Positions 1-10,112 of a DNA stretch of 64,000 nucleotides are shown one piece after another. Where the stretch lies: the NCBI GenBank assembly GCA_963580285.1, contig OY757015.1:145822082-145886081 (forward strand), in the 5' to 3' direction. The notes under the pieces are model-generated. The model saw nothing but the letters and a program-made list of their open reading frames with translations, searched no databases and was not told where the DNA came from. Within the stretch, counting starts at the first letter, position 1; every line of letters starts with the position of its first letter. This DNA comes from Lucinisca nassula (lineage: Eukaryota; Mollusca; Bivalvia; Lucinida; Lucinidae). A program made the position numbers and the translations under genes.

Positions 1-165
1 GGACCGTCCATGCTTATAAACCCTATTGGTTTCATTGGGCGACAAGTCTTGGGATGTCATTTCATCTCAATGTCGGGTAAAAGTCCCACAAAATTGGAAG
101 CAACGTCTCCAAAATGACCTTTACAGTGTTGACGGGGATGCTAAACCTTAAATCAAACAAACAAA
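1..165 (+). mobile_element. SINE-A, 3' half cut by the window edge
   Basis: It matches the 3' part of the SINE-A copies at 31635 and 54453, from GGACCGTCCATGC through CCCTATTGGTTTCATTGGGC to the GTTGACGGGG...TAAACC tail and (CAAA)n. The 5' half lies outside the window. Confidence 0.85.
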
Positions 166-183
166 ATAATATTCTTGATTTTT

Positions 184-408
184 GCCGGCCTCGGTAGCTC
201 AGTCGGATGCGCGTCTGACTGGTGATCAGGAGGACGCGGGTTCGATACCTGCCGGGGTCGGCAACATTATTTCGTGGAGATTGATAATGAAGTTTTTTCT
301 ACGGCCATTCTCTCCGTATATATAAGCCTGCCCAGGAAAAGTGTGGAAAGGCTGCTCAAAATTGACTAATATAGTGTTGAGTGGGCCGTTAAACTCCAAT
401 ACAAACAA
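184..408 (+). mobile_element. SINE-B with tRNA-like head, internally deleted
   Basis: The head has an A-box-like TAGCTCAGTCGG and a B-box-like GGTTCGATACC, as in a pol III tRNA promoter. Compared with the copy at 25850 the core between the CTCTCC and TATAAGCCTGCCC segments is missing, about 90 bp. The tail is GTGGGCCGTTAAACTCCAAT plus CAAA. The octamer AATATTCT at 168-175 and 409-416 is a possible TSD, with a 7-base gap on the left. Confidence 0.85.
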
Positions 409-495
409 AATATTCTCACCCACCGGGCAAGAATCTCTTTGTTAAGAGTTTGAGAACTGGCTGCCTCACTCTACGGTTTATCTGTAAACCATTGC

Positions 496-716
496 TTAAC
501 CCATTCAGTCCCAGAAACCCCTAAAGGGGTACCTTGGCAAACAGTGCAGGCCCAGATCAGAACGCGGCGTCTGATCAGGACCTACACTGTTTGCAAAAGG
601 TTAAGCCATTTCCTGAATAAATTTTGAAGAGAACACAACCTGCCACCTCTAAATTTCAAAATAGACTCCTGCTATATATAAGGAGAAAGCTTCCATTTGG
701 TACAAAAAAGGAAAAT
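496..716. mobile_element. MITE-1 (TTAACCC-ended, palindromic core)
   Basis: It starts TTAACCCATTCAGTCC and carries the family palindrome (CAAACAGTGCAGGCCCAGAT against its complement ending in CACTGTTTGC). It then runs through GAACACAACCTGCCACC to GGTACAAAAAAGG, which is the expected opposite end. TTAA plus CCC ends resemble piggyBac-type transposons (family knowledge). No transposase is present. Confidence 0.75.
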
Positions 717-1012
717 GTGTACACTGCAGTGGAATTAGCTTTGTCCAAAACTAGTTTCTGTTGCATGCGTTCGTACCCATACAAACAGGGAAACACCTTT
801 TCTGTATGTCCCTTGAATTAACTTTAAACAGCGACAATGCCGTGCCCTCGGTCAACTTTGATCAATCTGCTGTCAAGTGTGATGAAACCTTAAAACAATG
901 TAGTTTTCAGAAATTAGCAGCTGGTTGTAAGTACCACTACATGTAAATAGGTGTACAAGAAATTGGCTGGAAAAAAATACCTCAGGGGGGTAAGAATAAT
1001 TTTGACTCTGTA

Positions 1013-1220
1013 TACAGTAAAATTCCGCTATTAAGACCACCTAAAATTAGGACTAATTTTGCTATTAAAGCTTATTTTGAAGGGTACACTGGATTTTGCT
1101 TGTGTTTTCTGCCTACAATATCCTCTGGTCAGTGACCACCTTTGGGACTGTTCAAAAGTGGTCTTTAAGACCACTTTTGAACAGTCCTAAAGGTGGTCTT
1201 AATATAGGAATTCTACTGTA
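1013..1220. mobile_element. MITE-3, complete copy
   Basis: The termini are inverted: TACAGTAAAATTCC on the left and the complement of GGAATTCTACTGTA on the right. Near the right end is a long hairpin, GACTGTTCAAAAGTGGTCTT with its complement. TA-CAGT ends are typical of Tc1/mariner-type elements with a TA target. The interior is non-coding. Related copies are at 7804, 10113 and 56271. Confidence 0.85.
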
Positions 1221-1890
1221 TTTTTGCAAATTGTTTTTGTGTACAGTATTTTTGGGCAGACAGATGTGTTGACAATATCTTTATACTGGACGACTTTTAA
1301 TATACAAAGCACATACTGAAGCAGTCATGTGGGTGTGCATGTTAAGATCTCGACAAGGACCTGTCAGGCTCTTTTCAGTTTAATTATGTCCCATTCTTAG
1401 CATAGCCTAGCAAGTGACTTAAATTAAAGGAAAACATGCCTGAGATCTCCTAGTTTCAGTCATCATCGAGGCTTCCAAATGATACAATATAGTTTGACAT
1501 TGGCCAAATTATTCCGAAAGTTATTAACATATCATTAGAACTGTGGTCACCTAATATGATAACTGCAGAAAAAAGAGCAGCTTTTGCAACTGCACTTACA
1601 ACAACACTTAAAATTTGACCACGTAAGGGCTGGTTTTAAGGAGAAAGGCTACACCTTCAGACGAGGCAACCCCTTTAATCTCATGTCAAATGCTTTTCTC
1701 TAAGAGTAGACTCCCTTTTCCATGGTACAGAGTTTATAGAACAATGAACAGATACACCCTAAAGTTGTCTCCATTTGACAAAACGGTGCAAAATTCTTCC
1801 AGGTATACACAACGACAGTCCTGTTGTGCTTTTGACAGATACGGATCGAGAGGGAAGGCATGCTTTTATTTCTCTTGCATATATAATACC

Positions 1891-1893
<3 letters not shown>

Positions 1894-1942
<49 letters not shown>
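1894..1942. repeat. (CT)n microsatellite
   Basis: About 24 uninterrupted CT dinucleotides. The stretch 1221-1893 before it shows no gene; only a short MITE-4-like fragment near 1625-1790 is suspected. Confidence 0.97.
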
Positions 1943-1945
<3 letters not shown>

Positions 1946-2027
1946 TAAAATCTTATTTTTCTGGAAGGCGAAGCATTACGCCAAACAACTCCAAATAACC
2001 GACCAAAACTGTAAATAAAAGCCGGAA

Positions 2028-2170
2028 ATAGCGTTACGGCGCGCGACTGTTAAACTGCCGAAAATAGCGTTAGCGAGCTGAAGGCGAGCAAGCAAATGTA
2101 AAAGTGCCGAAAATAGCGTAAGCGTGCCGAAGGCGAACAAGCCCTCGGCTCGCTTATTACGCTATTTTTG
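2028..2170. repeat. Short GC-rich direct and inverted repeat cluster
   Basis: The core AATAGCGT preceded by GCCGRAA recurs near 2022, 2057 and 2107, with GAAGGCGARCAAGC following two of them. An inverted copy follows (CGCTTATTACGCTATTTTTG near 2150). It is CpG-richer than the flanks and has no coding potential. I do not recognise the family. Confidence 0.6.
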
Positions 2171-2446
2171 GGTTGTTAAAGTAACCACAAGTCCCTTTGG
2201 TCGAAGCAAAAAGTTCTGGTCCCCTCGTTGTTATAAATAAACAATAACATGTGACATTAAACTTGAACACACATGTTCCTTAGTTGCAAACTTTCTTTTC
2301 TTTGCACCGCACTTTAAAATTCATCATACGCATTGAATTGCAGAATAAATGTCTACGTATAACATTTATGATTGATAGTAACATTAACCCTTGAAGCGCG
2401 AAGATAAATTATAGAGCAGACGACCAATATAGTTGTATTTTTTGTT
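2171..2446. other. Unannotated non-coding stretch
   Basis: No open frame, tRNA-like motif or repeat shared with the rest of the window is visible here. Confidence 0.5.
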
Positions 2447-2612
2447 TTAAGGGGAATGGGTAAACCCTCCCGCAAAACTATTTTATCTCCCATGTAGGAG
2501 CAAATTCGTTCCTTTAAAAGTTGACATTTTTCCGTGGGACAGAGCTCATAGAAGTCCCGAAAGTTGTCTCCCTTTGAAAAATGGCAGAATAATCTGTTCT
2601 CATTCCCCTTAA
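2447..2612. mobile_element. MITE-4, internally shortened
   Basis: It is bounded by TTAAGGGGAATGGG and the inverted CATTCCCCTTAA. It is 166 bp, against about 240 bp for the copies at 23530 and 32881, and has lost part of the central GAGCAAATTCTTTCC hairpin. TTAA at both ends suggests a TTAA target as used by piggyBac or Kolobok transposases. Confidence 0.8.
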
Positions 2613-2664
2613 AGAAAACAGGACTTGACGTTTCATTTTAATCGTCTGAAAAATAAGAAAAAAA

Positions 2665-2860
2665 TGATACTTGGAAAATGCCGTCTGCTGGTAACCCTTT
2701 AGTTGCCAAGAAAAATGTGTTTTGAAAATGTCGTTCGTTTATGTCATTGCAAACATTTCAAACGTATCTTTGCATGCAGACAAACAATTTGGACCCTGTC
2801 GTCAGCCTGCTCCTAAAGGAACAGTCTGATCTGGCCCCACACTGTCTGCAACAGTGAGTT
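2665..2860. mobile_element. MITE-1 variant remnant
   Basis: It contains GCCGTCTGCTGGTAACC and the hairpin GCCTGCTCCTAAAGGAACAG...TCTGATCTGGCC with degenerate arms. It resembles the variant subfamily at 18613 and 63819. Confidence 0.5.
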
Positions 2861-3431
2861 TTTAATTAACCTGCATACAACAAAGCAGACGACAATTGTT
2901 CTGACTGGCATGTTAGAACCAGTGTCAAAAACGTTCGCTTGTACATTTTAGTCTCGAACTCAGCATGCATGTCGCCGAAGCCATTTCTGACGTGGGACCC
3001 CAATACGAGGGTATAAATTAGGGGGGAGGGAAAGGTTTTATGCACTTGATATGATAACTGCTTTATTGGGGTTTTAATGATCTCCTGTGGCGGTATAAGT
3101 GTATATATGTCGTGGCCCATCAATCATAAATTACCTCGGTTGAAATTTGTGGAGAATTTTATGTAGAAAAATGAAATTAAGAATCTGAGAGAAACGAAAT
3201 CCTTGTTTTTGGCACGAGAGTGTTTTTAATGGAATTCAAACATAAAATATGCTCGGAAAGTTTGATAAATGTTCTGCATGTTTCAGCGTGACTTTCATGT
3301 ATAAATACAGCTCTATGGCACTTTGCAAGATCACCACTAAAATCCTTTACGTTTGGACACCTTGAAAACTTGCTGTAATTCACCAAAAGATTTACATAGT
3401 CAACAAGGAGCTCAAAGGTGCAGACGGACTA

Positions 3432-3490
3432 ACAAACAGTGAAGACCCTGATCGAGCAGTCTCATCTGGGACAGAACTGTCCTGTCCCAA
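3432..3490. mobile_element. MITE-1 hairpin remnant
   Basis: ACAAACAGTGAAGACCCTGATC followed by a degraded complementary arm. Only the core remains. The rest of 2861-3534 shows no gene. Confidence 0.45.
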
Positions 3491-3534
3491 TACCTAGGAT
3501 CATTACGGTATCACCCAGAAGACGGATCATCACG

Positions 3535-3725
3535 TGCTCAGCGGCTTAAATCTTATGTGGAACTTCCGGATCACGTGCGGCTCCGAAGTTGTAGCTCGAA
3601 CACAACCGGTTTTAAAAAAAAGCGACAAATAGGTGCTTCGAATTTGAATGACATTATCAAGAAAAACGGAATGCTATTCGACCACTATGATTTTTACTAT
3701 TGAAATACGCAAAGGATATTGACTA
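3535..3725 (+). repeat. Repeat X, uninterrupted copy
   Basis: It runs from CTTAAATCTTATGTGGAACT through CGGATCACGTGCGGCTCCG and ATTATCAAGAAAAACGGAAT to GAAATACGCAAAGGATATTG. The same order occurs on the opposite strand at 6893-7618, where a SINE-A and MITE-5 interrupt it. This copy therefore serves as the pre-insertion reference. Family unknown. Confidence 0.8.
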
Positions 3726-4174
3726 TATCGGGATTGTCCTTGAAACGATTTCTTCCAAGAGGACACGCATTGAGCAACATGGCGAAAGGCGACAAAAAGC
3801 AGTTGGTTTTTGTCTTAAACAGATCACTTATGAAATTGTTTTACTGAGCGTTAATGTATTAAGTGTGTCTAGGTGATAAACAAACAACACAATGTCCCTC
3901 GATATGTCTCTGAATGAAATCACAGAAAGTTTGCTCAAAACACGTCTGGTCCCGTTTATGTAGTGTGGTTCCGTTAATGTAGTTTGGCTATGAAGTTGTA
4001 TAGACATATATATTTGTCTTTGACAACTTCGTATAACCAAAGCCACGGCCATTAGACGCAGCTTATACAACAATGTTGTCCCTGGTGTGCCTTCGGTGTT
4101 TCGGAAGAGATCTGACGATCTGGCCTTCCCTTCCCTGATTGAAGATCGACTTTTGTCCCTATTGACAAGTAGTA

Positions 4175-4177
<3 letters not shown>
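3726..4177. other. Unannotated non-coding stretch
   Basis: No gene or family repeat is visible. The open frame across the (CT)n tract on the minus strand is a low-complexity artefact. Confidence 0.5.

Positions 4178-4248
<71 letters not shown>
4178..4248. repeat. (CT)n microsatellite
   Basis: About 35 perfect CT units. Confidence 0.97.
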
Positions 4249-4251
<3 letters not shown>

Positions 4252-5044
4252 CTATCTGGTTTTACTTCTTTAAACAGGGCAGTCGAGACAGCATGTACTT
4301 AACTTTGCATGTACGCTAACCACTCCTACTTGAATGTACTCAATAACTGACCCTCACATTTCTCATTTTTATAATAAATCACTGAAGAGGACATAAATAA
4401 TTTTATCTTGTTAAAATATTAATAATGGATTCTTGAAAACATGCAGGTAAGAAACTATTATGCATCTATCTAGATACAATTAGATTAACGGTATTTTCCC
4501 CTCCTCCCCCACCAGCGCCCCAAAGGGGCATGTTGCTTGTAAGGAGAAAAGAAACTTTCAGCGCGCGGAAATATGTAAAAAGAGGCACTTCAAATACGCG
4601 CAGCCTTGTCAAAATACACAATCACGGGCACTCCCTTGGTCTCTCAACTTGGAGCAAAAGATCCTTCTCTTACCATTTGTCTTCAATTCTAAATAATACT
4701 ACACACAATGCGTGTCCACTCCTACCAAAATGTGACAAAGGTTTCCTCAATTTGAGTTGCTTTGATCTTTCAAGCTCCAACAATTAAAACAAACAGATCC
4801 TAGCAAAAGACTATAAATCAGATAAAATGTCAGACTATCTGATTAAATTCTAGAAAAAAGACACACTGGCTGTAGAAAGGCGATAAAATTCTAGAAAAAG
4901 CAGAGTATAATGAGTTTTCCAGATTGTAGCAGAGTTGAACATTATTTAGTTTCCATTGACCAGCCTGCACAAAACTTTTTTTGTTTTCATCAGGTGAACA
5001 AGTCTGTCAAATGAACGCCCCCCCCCCCCCCACCCCACTTTATA

Positions 5045-5255
5045 TAGAGAAACCTGGGGTTTACGGGTGTATTCATGATTTTCCTTATTTCTGCCCCAAG
5101 ACATAGTTTGTGAGTACTTGTCAGAACCGCCTCAATGAGGCGGTTCTAACGAGCACCCACAACCTAAGCTTGGAGTATAAATAAGAAAAATATCATGGAT
5201 TTTCACCAGAAAAGTAGCAATTTTGGTGATGTGAAAAAAATGCACTTTGTGTAAC
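5045..5255. mobile_element. MITE-2 variant (AACCCAC hairpin subtype)
   Basis: It carries the hairpin GAACCGCCTCAATGAGGCGG in the arms TGAGTACTTGTC...CGAGCACCCACAACC, flanked by TTATTTCTGC and ATAAATAAGAAAAATATC. The terminal ACGAAAACACGCC of the main subtype is not seen. The same subtype is at 8985 and 29320. Confidence 0.75.
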
Positions 5256-5261
5256 GGCTGG

Positions 5262-5869
5262 TTGTGGTTTTACGGCCCTTCCAAGATTATTTCACTTATT
5301 CAGTTCTGTTTGTTTGATTTGAGGTTAAACGTCCCCGTCAACACTGTAAAGGTCATTTTGGAGACGTTGCTTCCAATTTTGTGGGACTTTTACCCGACAT
5401 TGAGATAAAATGACTACTCAAGACCTGTCGCCCACTGTAACCAATAGGGTTTATAAGCATGGATGGTCCAACTCGTGTTTAGATCCTCTAAGCGGTTTAC
5501 CAGTACTAGCGTGGAAGCATCATGCAGCCCATATATTTCTTCAAGCCCCGATGGTCTGGGACTAACATGTTTTGAACCAAATGAAACCAATAGGGTTTAT
5601 TAGCATGGACGGTCCGCCTTGCAACGCATTTCCTGGACAGGCTTAGATCCTCTAAACGGTTTACCAGTACTAGTGTGTGGGCCAGAATCAGCTCTGCGTG
5701 GAAGCATCATGCAGCCCGTATATTTCTTCAAGCCCTATGGGCGGGGGCCATCACTTATTCAGTTGAGCCAAGCGATACTCAGAGGTTGGCAAAAACCGGG
5801 GTGCCCGGAGAAAAACCACGCATAACTTAGCGTCTCACACGTAACCCCAGCCAGGCTTGAATCAACAGC
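5262..5869 (-). mobile_element. SINE-D split by a SINE-A dimer
   Basis: The 3' end (TTTTACGGCCCTTCCAAG) is at 5268-5305. The rest, AGGTTGGCAAAAACCGG to the degenerate head, resumes at 5751-5869. The break carries TSD copies TCACTTATTCAGTT at 5292-5305 and 5751-5764, so SINE-D was present first. The matching copy in the inverted duplication (22277) is unbroken, so the dimer inserted after or independently of the duplication. Confidence 0.85.
5306..5750 (-). mobile_element. SINE-A head-to-tail dimer
   Basis: One nearly complete SINE-A (5306-about 5551) is followed directly by a second copy lacking its 3' half (about 5577-5750), both on the minus strand. One TSD pair (14 bp TCACTTATTCAGTT) flanks both, which suggests insertion as a single dimeric unit. 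Confidence 0.8.
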
Positions 5870-5872
5870 GGC

Positions 5873-5956
5873 TTACTCAAGTGTCGTCTGTTTCGGCTCT
5901 ACGTGGAAGCACCATTCAGCTCAATATATTTCTCCAAGCCACGCTAGGCGGGCGAT
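5873..5956 (-). mobile_element. SINE-A 5' fragment
   Basis: CTCTACGTGGAAGCACCAT...ATATTTCTCCAAGCC matches the 5' end of SINE-A. The same fragment is in the other duplication arm near 22190-22260. Confidence 0.7.
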
Positions 5957-6189
5957 TTTTGGTTTGATATTGTGTATGATAACTGAATAGTCGCTTCTAT
6001 GCTAGTTGAAATCATACCAAGACTTTTTGTGAGCATATTTACGTAAAGTCGGAGCCGAAGCGTAAAGTCGACATATTTTGATGGGGCCAAAAATAAACCT
6101 TTCCTGATATGACCCTTTATAAAAACTCAGGTTGAAAAAAATAAATCTGGAATAAGGACAAAGGAATAAGGAAAAAGGAATAAGGAAAC

Positions 6190-6275
6190 AACTTATCACT
6201 CGTTGCAAACAGTGCAGACCCGTATCAGATACTGTAGAACAAGACGCCTGAGCAGGGCCTTCACTGTTTGCTTGA
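6190..6275. mobile_element. MITE-1 hairpin remnant in duplication copy 1
   Basis: GCAAACAGTGCAGACCCGTATC...GGGCCTTCACTGTTTGC forms imperfect arms. The other duplication arm keeps only a deleted half near 21880-21925. Confidence 0.6.
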
Positions 6276-6507
6276 AGTTCAACCAATTTTTATCAGTGGT
6301 TAAATTCTAATCAGCCTGTAACCCCTTAACCGTTAAATGCACCCCTTCTGTATGTGAGATGGGACATCCCATTCTGTACAAAATGGGAAAAATATTTTTT
6401 TTTTCTTTTATTTATTTGTGATTTTTCTTCATTACTAAAACCTCTTAGTTACTTATAAAAATTCTTACTTTACCTTATTTACTTACCTACCTGCTATTGA
6501 ATCAACG

Positions 6508-6570
6508 TTGAAACAACGTTTAAAATGTTGTTTCAACGTTGAATCAAAGTTGAGTCAGTGTTGTGTGCCT
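6508..6570. repeat. CAACGTTGA palindrome cluster
   Basis: Interlocking short palindromes (GTTGAAACAACG, GTTTCAACGTTGAATC) recur at 21601-21650 and 56538-56600. They can form hairpins. No function is evident. Confidence 0.7.
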
Positions 6571-6977
6571 GCAAGATTACTTGCTTACTTACCTACTCGC
6601 CCACTCACGTGCTTGCTCGCGTGCTCACACACTCACTCACTCACTCACCCACTAAAACCTGTTTCTTTTATTTTCCTCTGTATAGTTAAAAGCCATCTGT
6701 ATTGTCCTTAGCTTTAGCAACTTCTTTTGAGTGTTTCCAGATTTTTGCCAGCTCTGGTAATAAAATACCCATTCTGACAGTCCAAAGCAGAAAGATGGTT
6801 AAGTTTAGAGATTAAAGTCTGATAACAAAATAGAGAAAATTCAGAAAAGGTCTGTATTTTGTAAGAGTGTGTCCTCTTTTAATCTTTGCTCAATATCCGT
6901 TGCGTATTTCAACGGTAAAATATATATCACAGCGGTCAAACAGCATTTTTTTTTCTTGATAATGCCATTCAAAGAAG

Positions 6978-7255
6978 GGAATTTGTTTTGTTTGATTTGA
7001 GGTCACTTTGGAGACGTTGCTTCCAATTTTGCGGGATTTTTACCCGACATTAAGATGAAATGACATCTCAAGCCCTGCGGCCCAATGAAACCAATAAGGT
7101 TTTTAAGCATGGACGGTCCTACTCGCACCGCATTGCCTTGGCAGGCCTAGATCCTCTAAGCGGTTTACCAGTACTCGTGTGCGGTCGATTTCAGCTCTGC
7201 GTGGAAGCATCATGCAGCCCATCTATTTCTTCAAGCCCCGATGGGCGGGGGCTGC
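6978..7255 (-). mobile_element. SINE-A inserted in repeat X
   Basis: It runs from the 3' tail (TTTGATTTGAGG) to the 5' end GGGCGGGGGC on the plus strand. The TSD CAAAGAAG lies at 6970-6977 and 7256-7263. The segment usually read GTTAAACCTCAAATC...GTGTTGACGG is partly deleted in the tail. Confidence 0.9.
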
Positions 7256-7317
7256 CAAAGAAGAGGAAGAAATGAACATACGAATACGAAGCACCTACCT
7301 TTTGTCAAAGATCATTT

Positions 7318-7554
7318 GAGCCCCGCCAAGCGAATTTGGGTCTTCGAGCATTCCGTCATGACAAGTTTTAACTGCGCATGCCCAGCCATTCAGAGGGGCC
7401 AGGGATATGGCTTTCTGTCTGAAGGTTCCTCTTGATTCACTGCTTGTATTGAGCGAGCAGCGAATGTTCTGGCGAGACTGCGCGGATGCGCAGGCTCGCC
7501 TGAACCTTCGCTGCTCGCATAGGCGATAAGTACCAAAATCGCTTGACGGGGCCC
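7318..7554. mobile_element. MITE-5, 237 bp, inserted in repeat X
   Basis: The inverted ends are GAGCCCCGCCAAGCGAATTT and the complement of AAATCGCTTGACGGGGCCC. ATTT occurs directly on both sides (7314-7317, 7555-7558), a possible 4-bp TSD. A near-identical copy of opposite orientation is at 27586-27821. GC-rich and non-coding, with an internal inverted GAGCGAGCAGCGAA / TTCGCTGCTCGC pair. Confidence 0.85.
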
Positions 7555-7803
7555 ATTTGTTTATGAGCTACAACTTCGGAGCCGCACGTGATCCGGAAGT
7601 TCGACATAAGATTTAAGGTGCGGAGCCTGCGTCTCTGTTTATTTAGATGACCCACCGTGCACAGAACCATTCAAATGCACAAGATAATCATGTACCTCTG
7701 TGGCCGCACGTGCTATTTTATATTTCTTTATTTATTTACTTATTTTTTGTTTGCGAATGTGCCAATGCTACTTTTTTCAGCAAAAATCTGTTTTACATAT
7801 TAA

Positions 7804-7995
7804 ACAGTAAAAGTCCGATTTAAGACCAACTACAATTAGGTCTAATTCTGCTTTTAAAAGCATGGCTGTTCTTTCTTAATATCTTCTACACCAAGTGTCC
7901 TATACTAAAGAAACACCAATTGGACTGTTCAAAAATGTTCCTAAAGACCACTTTTGAACAGTACCAAAGGTGGTCTTGACATATGATTATTACTG
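7804..7995. mobile_element. MITE-3, diverged copy
   Basis: It starts ACAGTAAAAGTCCGATTTAA and ends AGGTGGTCTTGACAT...TACTGCA. The hairpin around TGTTCAAAAATGTTCCTAAA is imperfect. 7620-7803 has no recognised feature. Confidence 0.75.
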
Positions 7996-8389
7996 CACAT
8001 GTACTTACTAGGCCATTTAACTCGAGTTCGTTAGGCTAACGATATCTTGAGCAACTGCACTCAGACCTCACCCATCATATCCTAGTCCCGAGATGCTTCA
8101 TTCTTTCAGCCTTCAATGGTATTTACGGTAAAGCAATACTCAGGCGTAATAATTTCACATCTTCGGTGCCATAATATTACTCGCCGATTGTTTTCCAACC
8201 ACTCATTCAATTAGCCTTTGGCGGGTAAAGTTTCATACCTCCCTGGTTAATTAGTAATCAGTCTAAGTGAGCATCAATTGTAATTAGGGCATTCACGTCC
8301 CAATATTGTCTTCATTGTCACGCGATCATGCTTCACAGAGACGATATTTTCTGATATTACGCTTAACCTTCTTCACCTTATAGACCGAT
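7996..8389. other. Unannotated non-coding stretch
   Basis: No gene or family repeat is visible. Confidence 0.5.
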
Positions 8390-8686
8390 CGCCCCCGCCC
8401 ATCGGGGCTGGAGAAATAGATTGGGCTGCATGGTGCTTCCGCGCAGAGCTGAAACCTACCGAACTCGAGTACTGGGAAACAGCTTAGGTCTAAGCCTGCC
8501 CAGGAAAAGTGATGCGGGTCGGACCGCTTCTTAAACCCTATATAGCGGTTTCTATTGGCGGTAGGGCTTGAGATGTCATTTCATCTAAATGTCGACTAAA
8601 TGTCCCACAAAATCGGAAGCAACGTATCCAAAATGACCTTAATAGTGTTGACGGGGACGTAAAACCTCAACTCAAACAAACAAAAT
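8390..8686 (+). mobile_element. SINE-A, full length
   Basis: Starts GCCCCCGCCCATCGGGGCTG and ends with the GGGGACGTAAAACCTCAACT tail and CAAA. The 13-bp TSD CTTRTAGACCGAT (one mismatch) is at 8377-8389 and 8687-8699. Confidence 0.9.
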
Positions 8687-8704
8687 CTTGTAGACCGATG
8701 CAGA

Positions 8705-8865
8705 GTGAGTGAGTGTTTAAATTTTACGTCTCACCAATAGCTAGGGTCATACAGAGACGGGACCTCGGTTTAAAGACATCCGAAAGTATGGAGGAGCCCG
8801 GGATCGATCCTGCGACTCCTGGTTTAGAAGGCGAGTAGCATAAGCACTTCACCACAGAGGCTTCT
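8705..8865 (-). mobile_element. SINE-G inserted beside SINE-A
   Basis: On the minus strand the head is AGAAGCCTCTGTGGTGAAGT with a B-box-like GGATCGATCCC, and the tail is GAGACGTAAAATTTAAACAC plus (TCAC). The TSD ACCGATGCAGA is at 8694-8704 and 8866-8876. The target overlaps the 3' TSD of the neighbouring SINE-A, so SINE-G is the younger of the two. Confidence 0.88.
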
Positions 8866-8984
8866 ACCGATGCAGATATGTAGATCCAGAGTGAGACATT
8901 ACCAGACGGAAAATACCCTGGCTCTGCTGCCCTGTTTGCTATTCTGCTATGTATTGACGACAACACGTGAACATGTCCGTAAAA

Positions 8985-9175
8985 TGAGCACCCCTAAACC
9001 TAACTTTATCTATAGAGAAAACGGGTATATATATATATTTTTTTCATTTCTGCTCCAAGACATAGGTTGTGGATACTCATTAGAATGAGGTGGTTCTAAC
9101 GAGCACCCACAACCCATGTTTGCAGTATAAATAAGAAAATGTCACTGATTTTTACCAGATAAGTAGATGTGAATC
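8985..9175. mobile_element. MITE-2 variant (AACCCAC hairpin subtype)
   Basis: The arms are CATAGGTTGTGGATACTC and GAGCACCCACAACCCATG around a shortened GAGGTGGTTCT core. The same layout is at 5045 and 29320. Confidence 0.7.
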
Positions 9176-10112
9176 AATGTTTCGGAGATTAGGTCATACA
9201 TTGAGCAAGACCGGGTTATTTGTTACTGCAAAACGATCCGAGTTGCGTTTGTAGGTTGAAACAACACCGAGGACTATCCGAGTTTCGTTGATCGGATCAA
9301 TGCACATTACGGCAGTTTTGAGTAGAAATCCTTGGTGTAAAATACGGATCAGCTGAAATGGCATCATAGGTTTGTCCCTAATCAGTTTTACTTAATCGTT
9401 AAAAATGGAATTACAAAGGCTCGAAGTATTTATCAATAACTTTGTTATTCTAATTAGCCATTATACCGAATACACAGTTTAATCGTTCATTCACTGCCGT
9501 CAAAATGGTATTTCGGCCTCAAGACTGCTTTCCAGTATTAGATTAGGCCTTTCATGGTTATTGTTACGGGACTATTTAGGCAAATTTGACTTGACAGGAA
9601 AGACTGAGCCGGGACGCAGTTTTCTAATAAAAAGACAATGCGCGCTGCGAAAACTCTGAGCCGCGTTATCTGTCAGAGTGGTCGCTGTTCGCAAAAACAA
9701 AGCTGTGCAAATTACTGAGTCAGAGTGAATGCTGTTCAGACTGCGACGAGCGTATATTACAGCGTAGTCGAGCCTTTGTCGAGCCTATATGCCATTTAGC
9801 TGCTTTTGCCACACATCGGCTCAATTTCAGATCATCAGGCATTGCAGTTAGACACCGTGGAATAAATTCTGCTTTAATGCCGTGTATAAACATCCATCAT
9901 AGGATTAATCCGCCACGATTGCGGCTTCTTGCCATAACAGAGGACGACTAGTCGGGAACAATGAAGTCCCCAGATAGACTCAGAATTTTTATGGAGGCTA
10001 AGTAGACATTTTGCCTGGATCACAACGTTGAGCAGTTGCTAAATTTAAACCAACAGCGTTGATTTTTGTACCGGACATATTGCTCGAATTTATTTCTCTG
10101 TAATCATTACAA
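9176..10112. other. Unannotated non-coding stretch, about 940 bp
   Basis: No open frame above noise and no window-wide repeat. It is one of the longest stretches here with no recognised mobile element, so it may be single-copy DNA. Confidence 0.5.

Larger units (their letters stand above)
4640..6861 (-). repeat. Inverted duplication, copy 1
   Basis: Read on the minus strand, this segment matches 21276-22860. Shared landmarks, in order, include the CTGGCAAAAATCTGGAAACA region, a TGAGTGAG-type tetranucleotide zone, palindromic CAACGTTGA, repeated CTTATTCCT, a SINE-A fragment, a SINE-D copy, the CTCTGCTTTTTCTAGAATTT stretch and TCACATTTTGGTAGGAGTGG. This copy is longer because a MITE-2-like element and a SINE-A dimer sit in it. 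It is non-coding. Confidence 0.85.
6893..7618 (-). repeat. Repeat X, copy split by SINE-A and MITE-5
   Basis: The outer parts match 3535-3725 on the opposite strand: CAATATCCGTTGCGTATTTC at the left, GTGATCCGGAAGTTCGACAT at the right. The two inserts lie at positions where the 3.5-kb copy is continuous. Confidence 0.8.
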
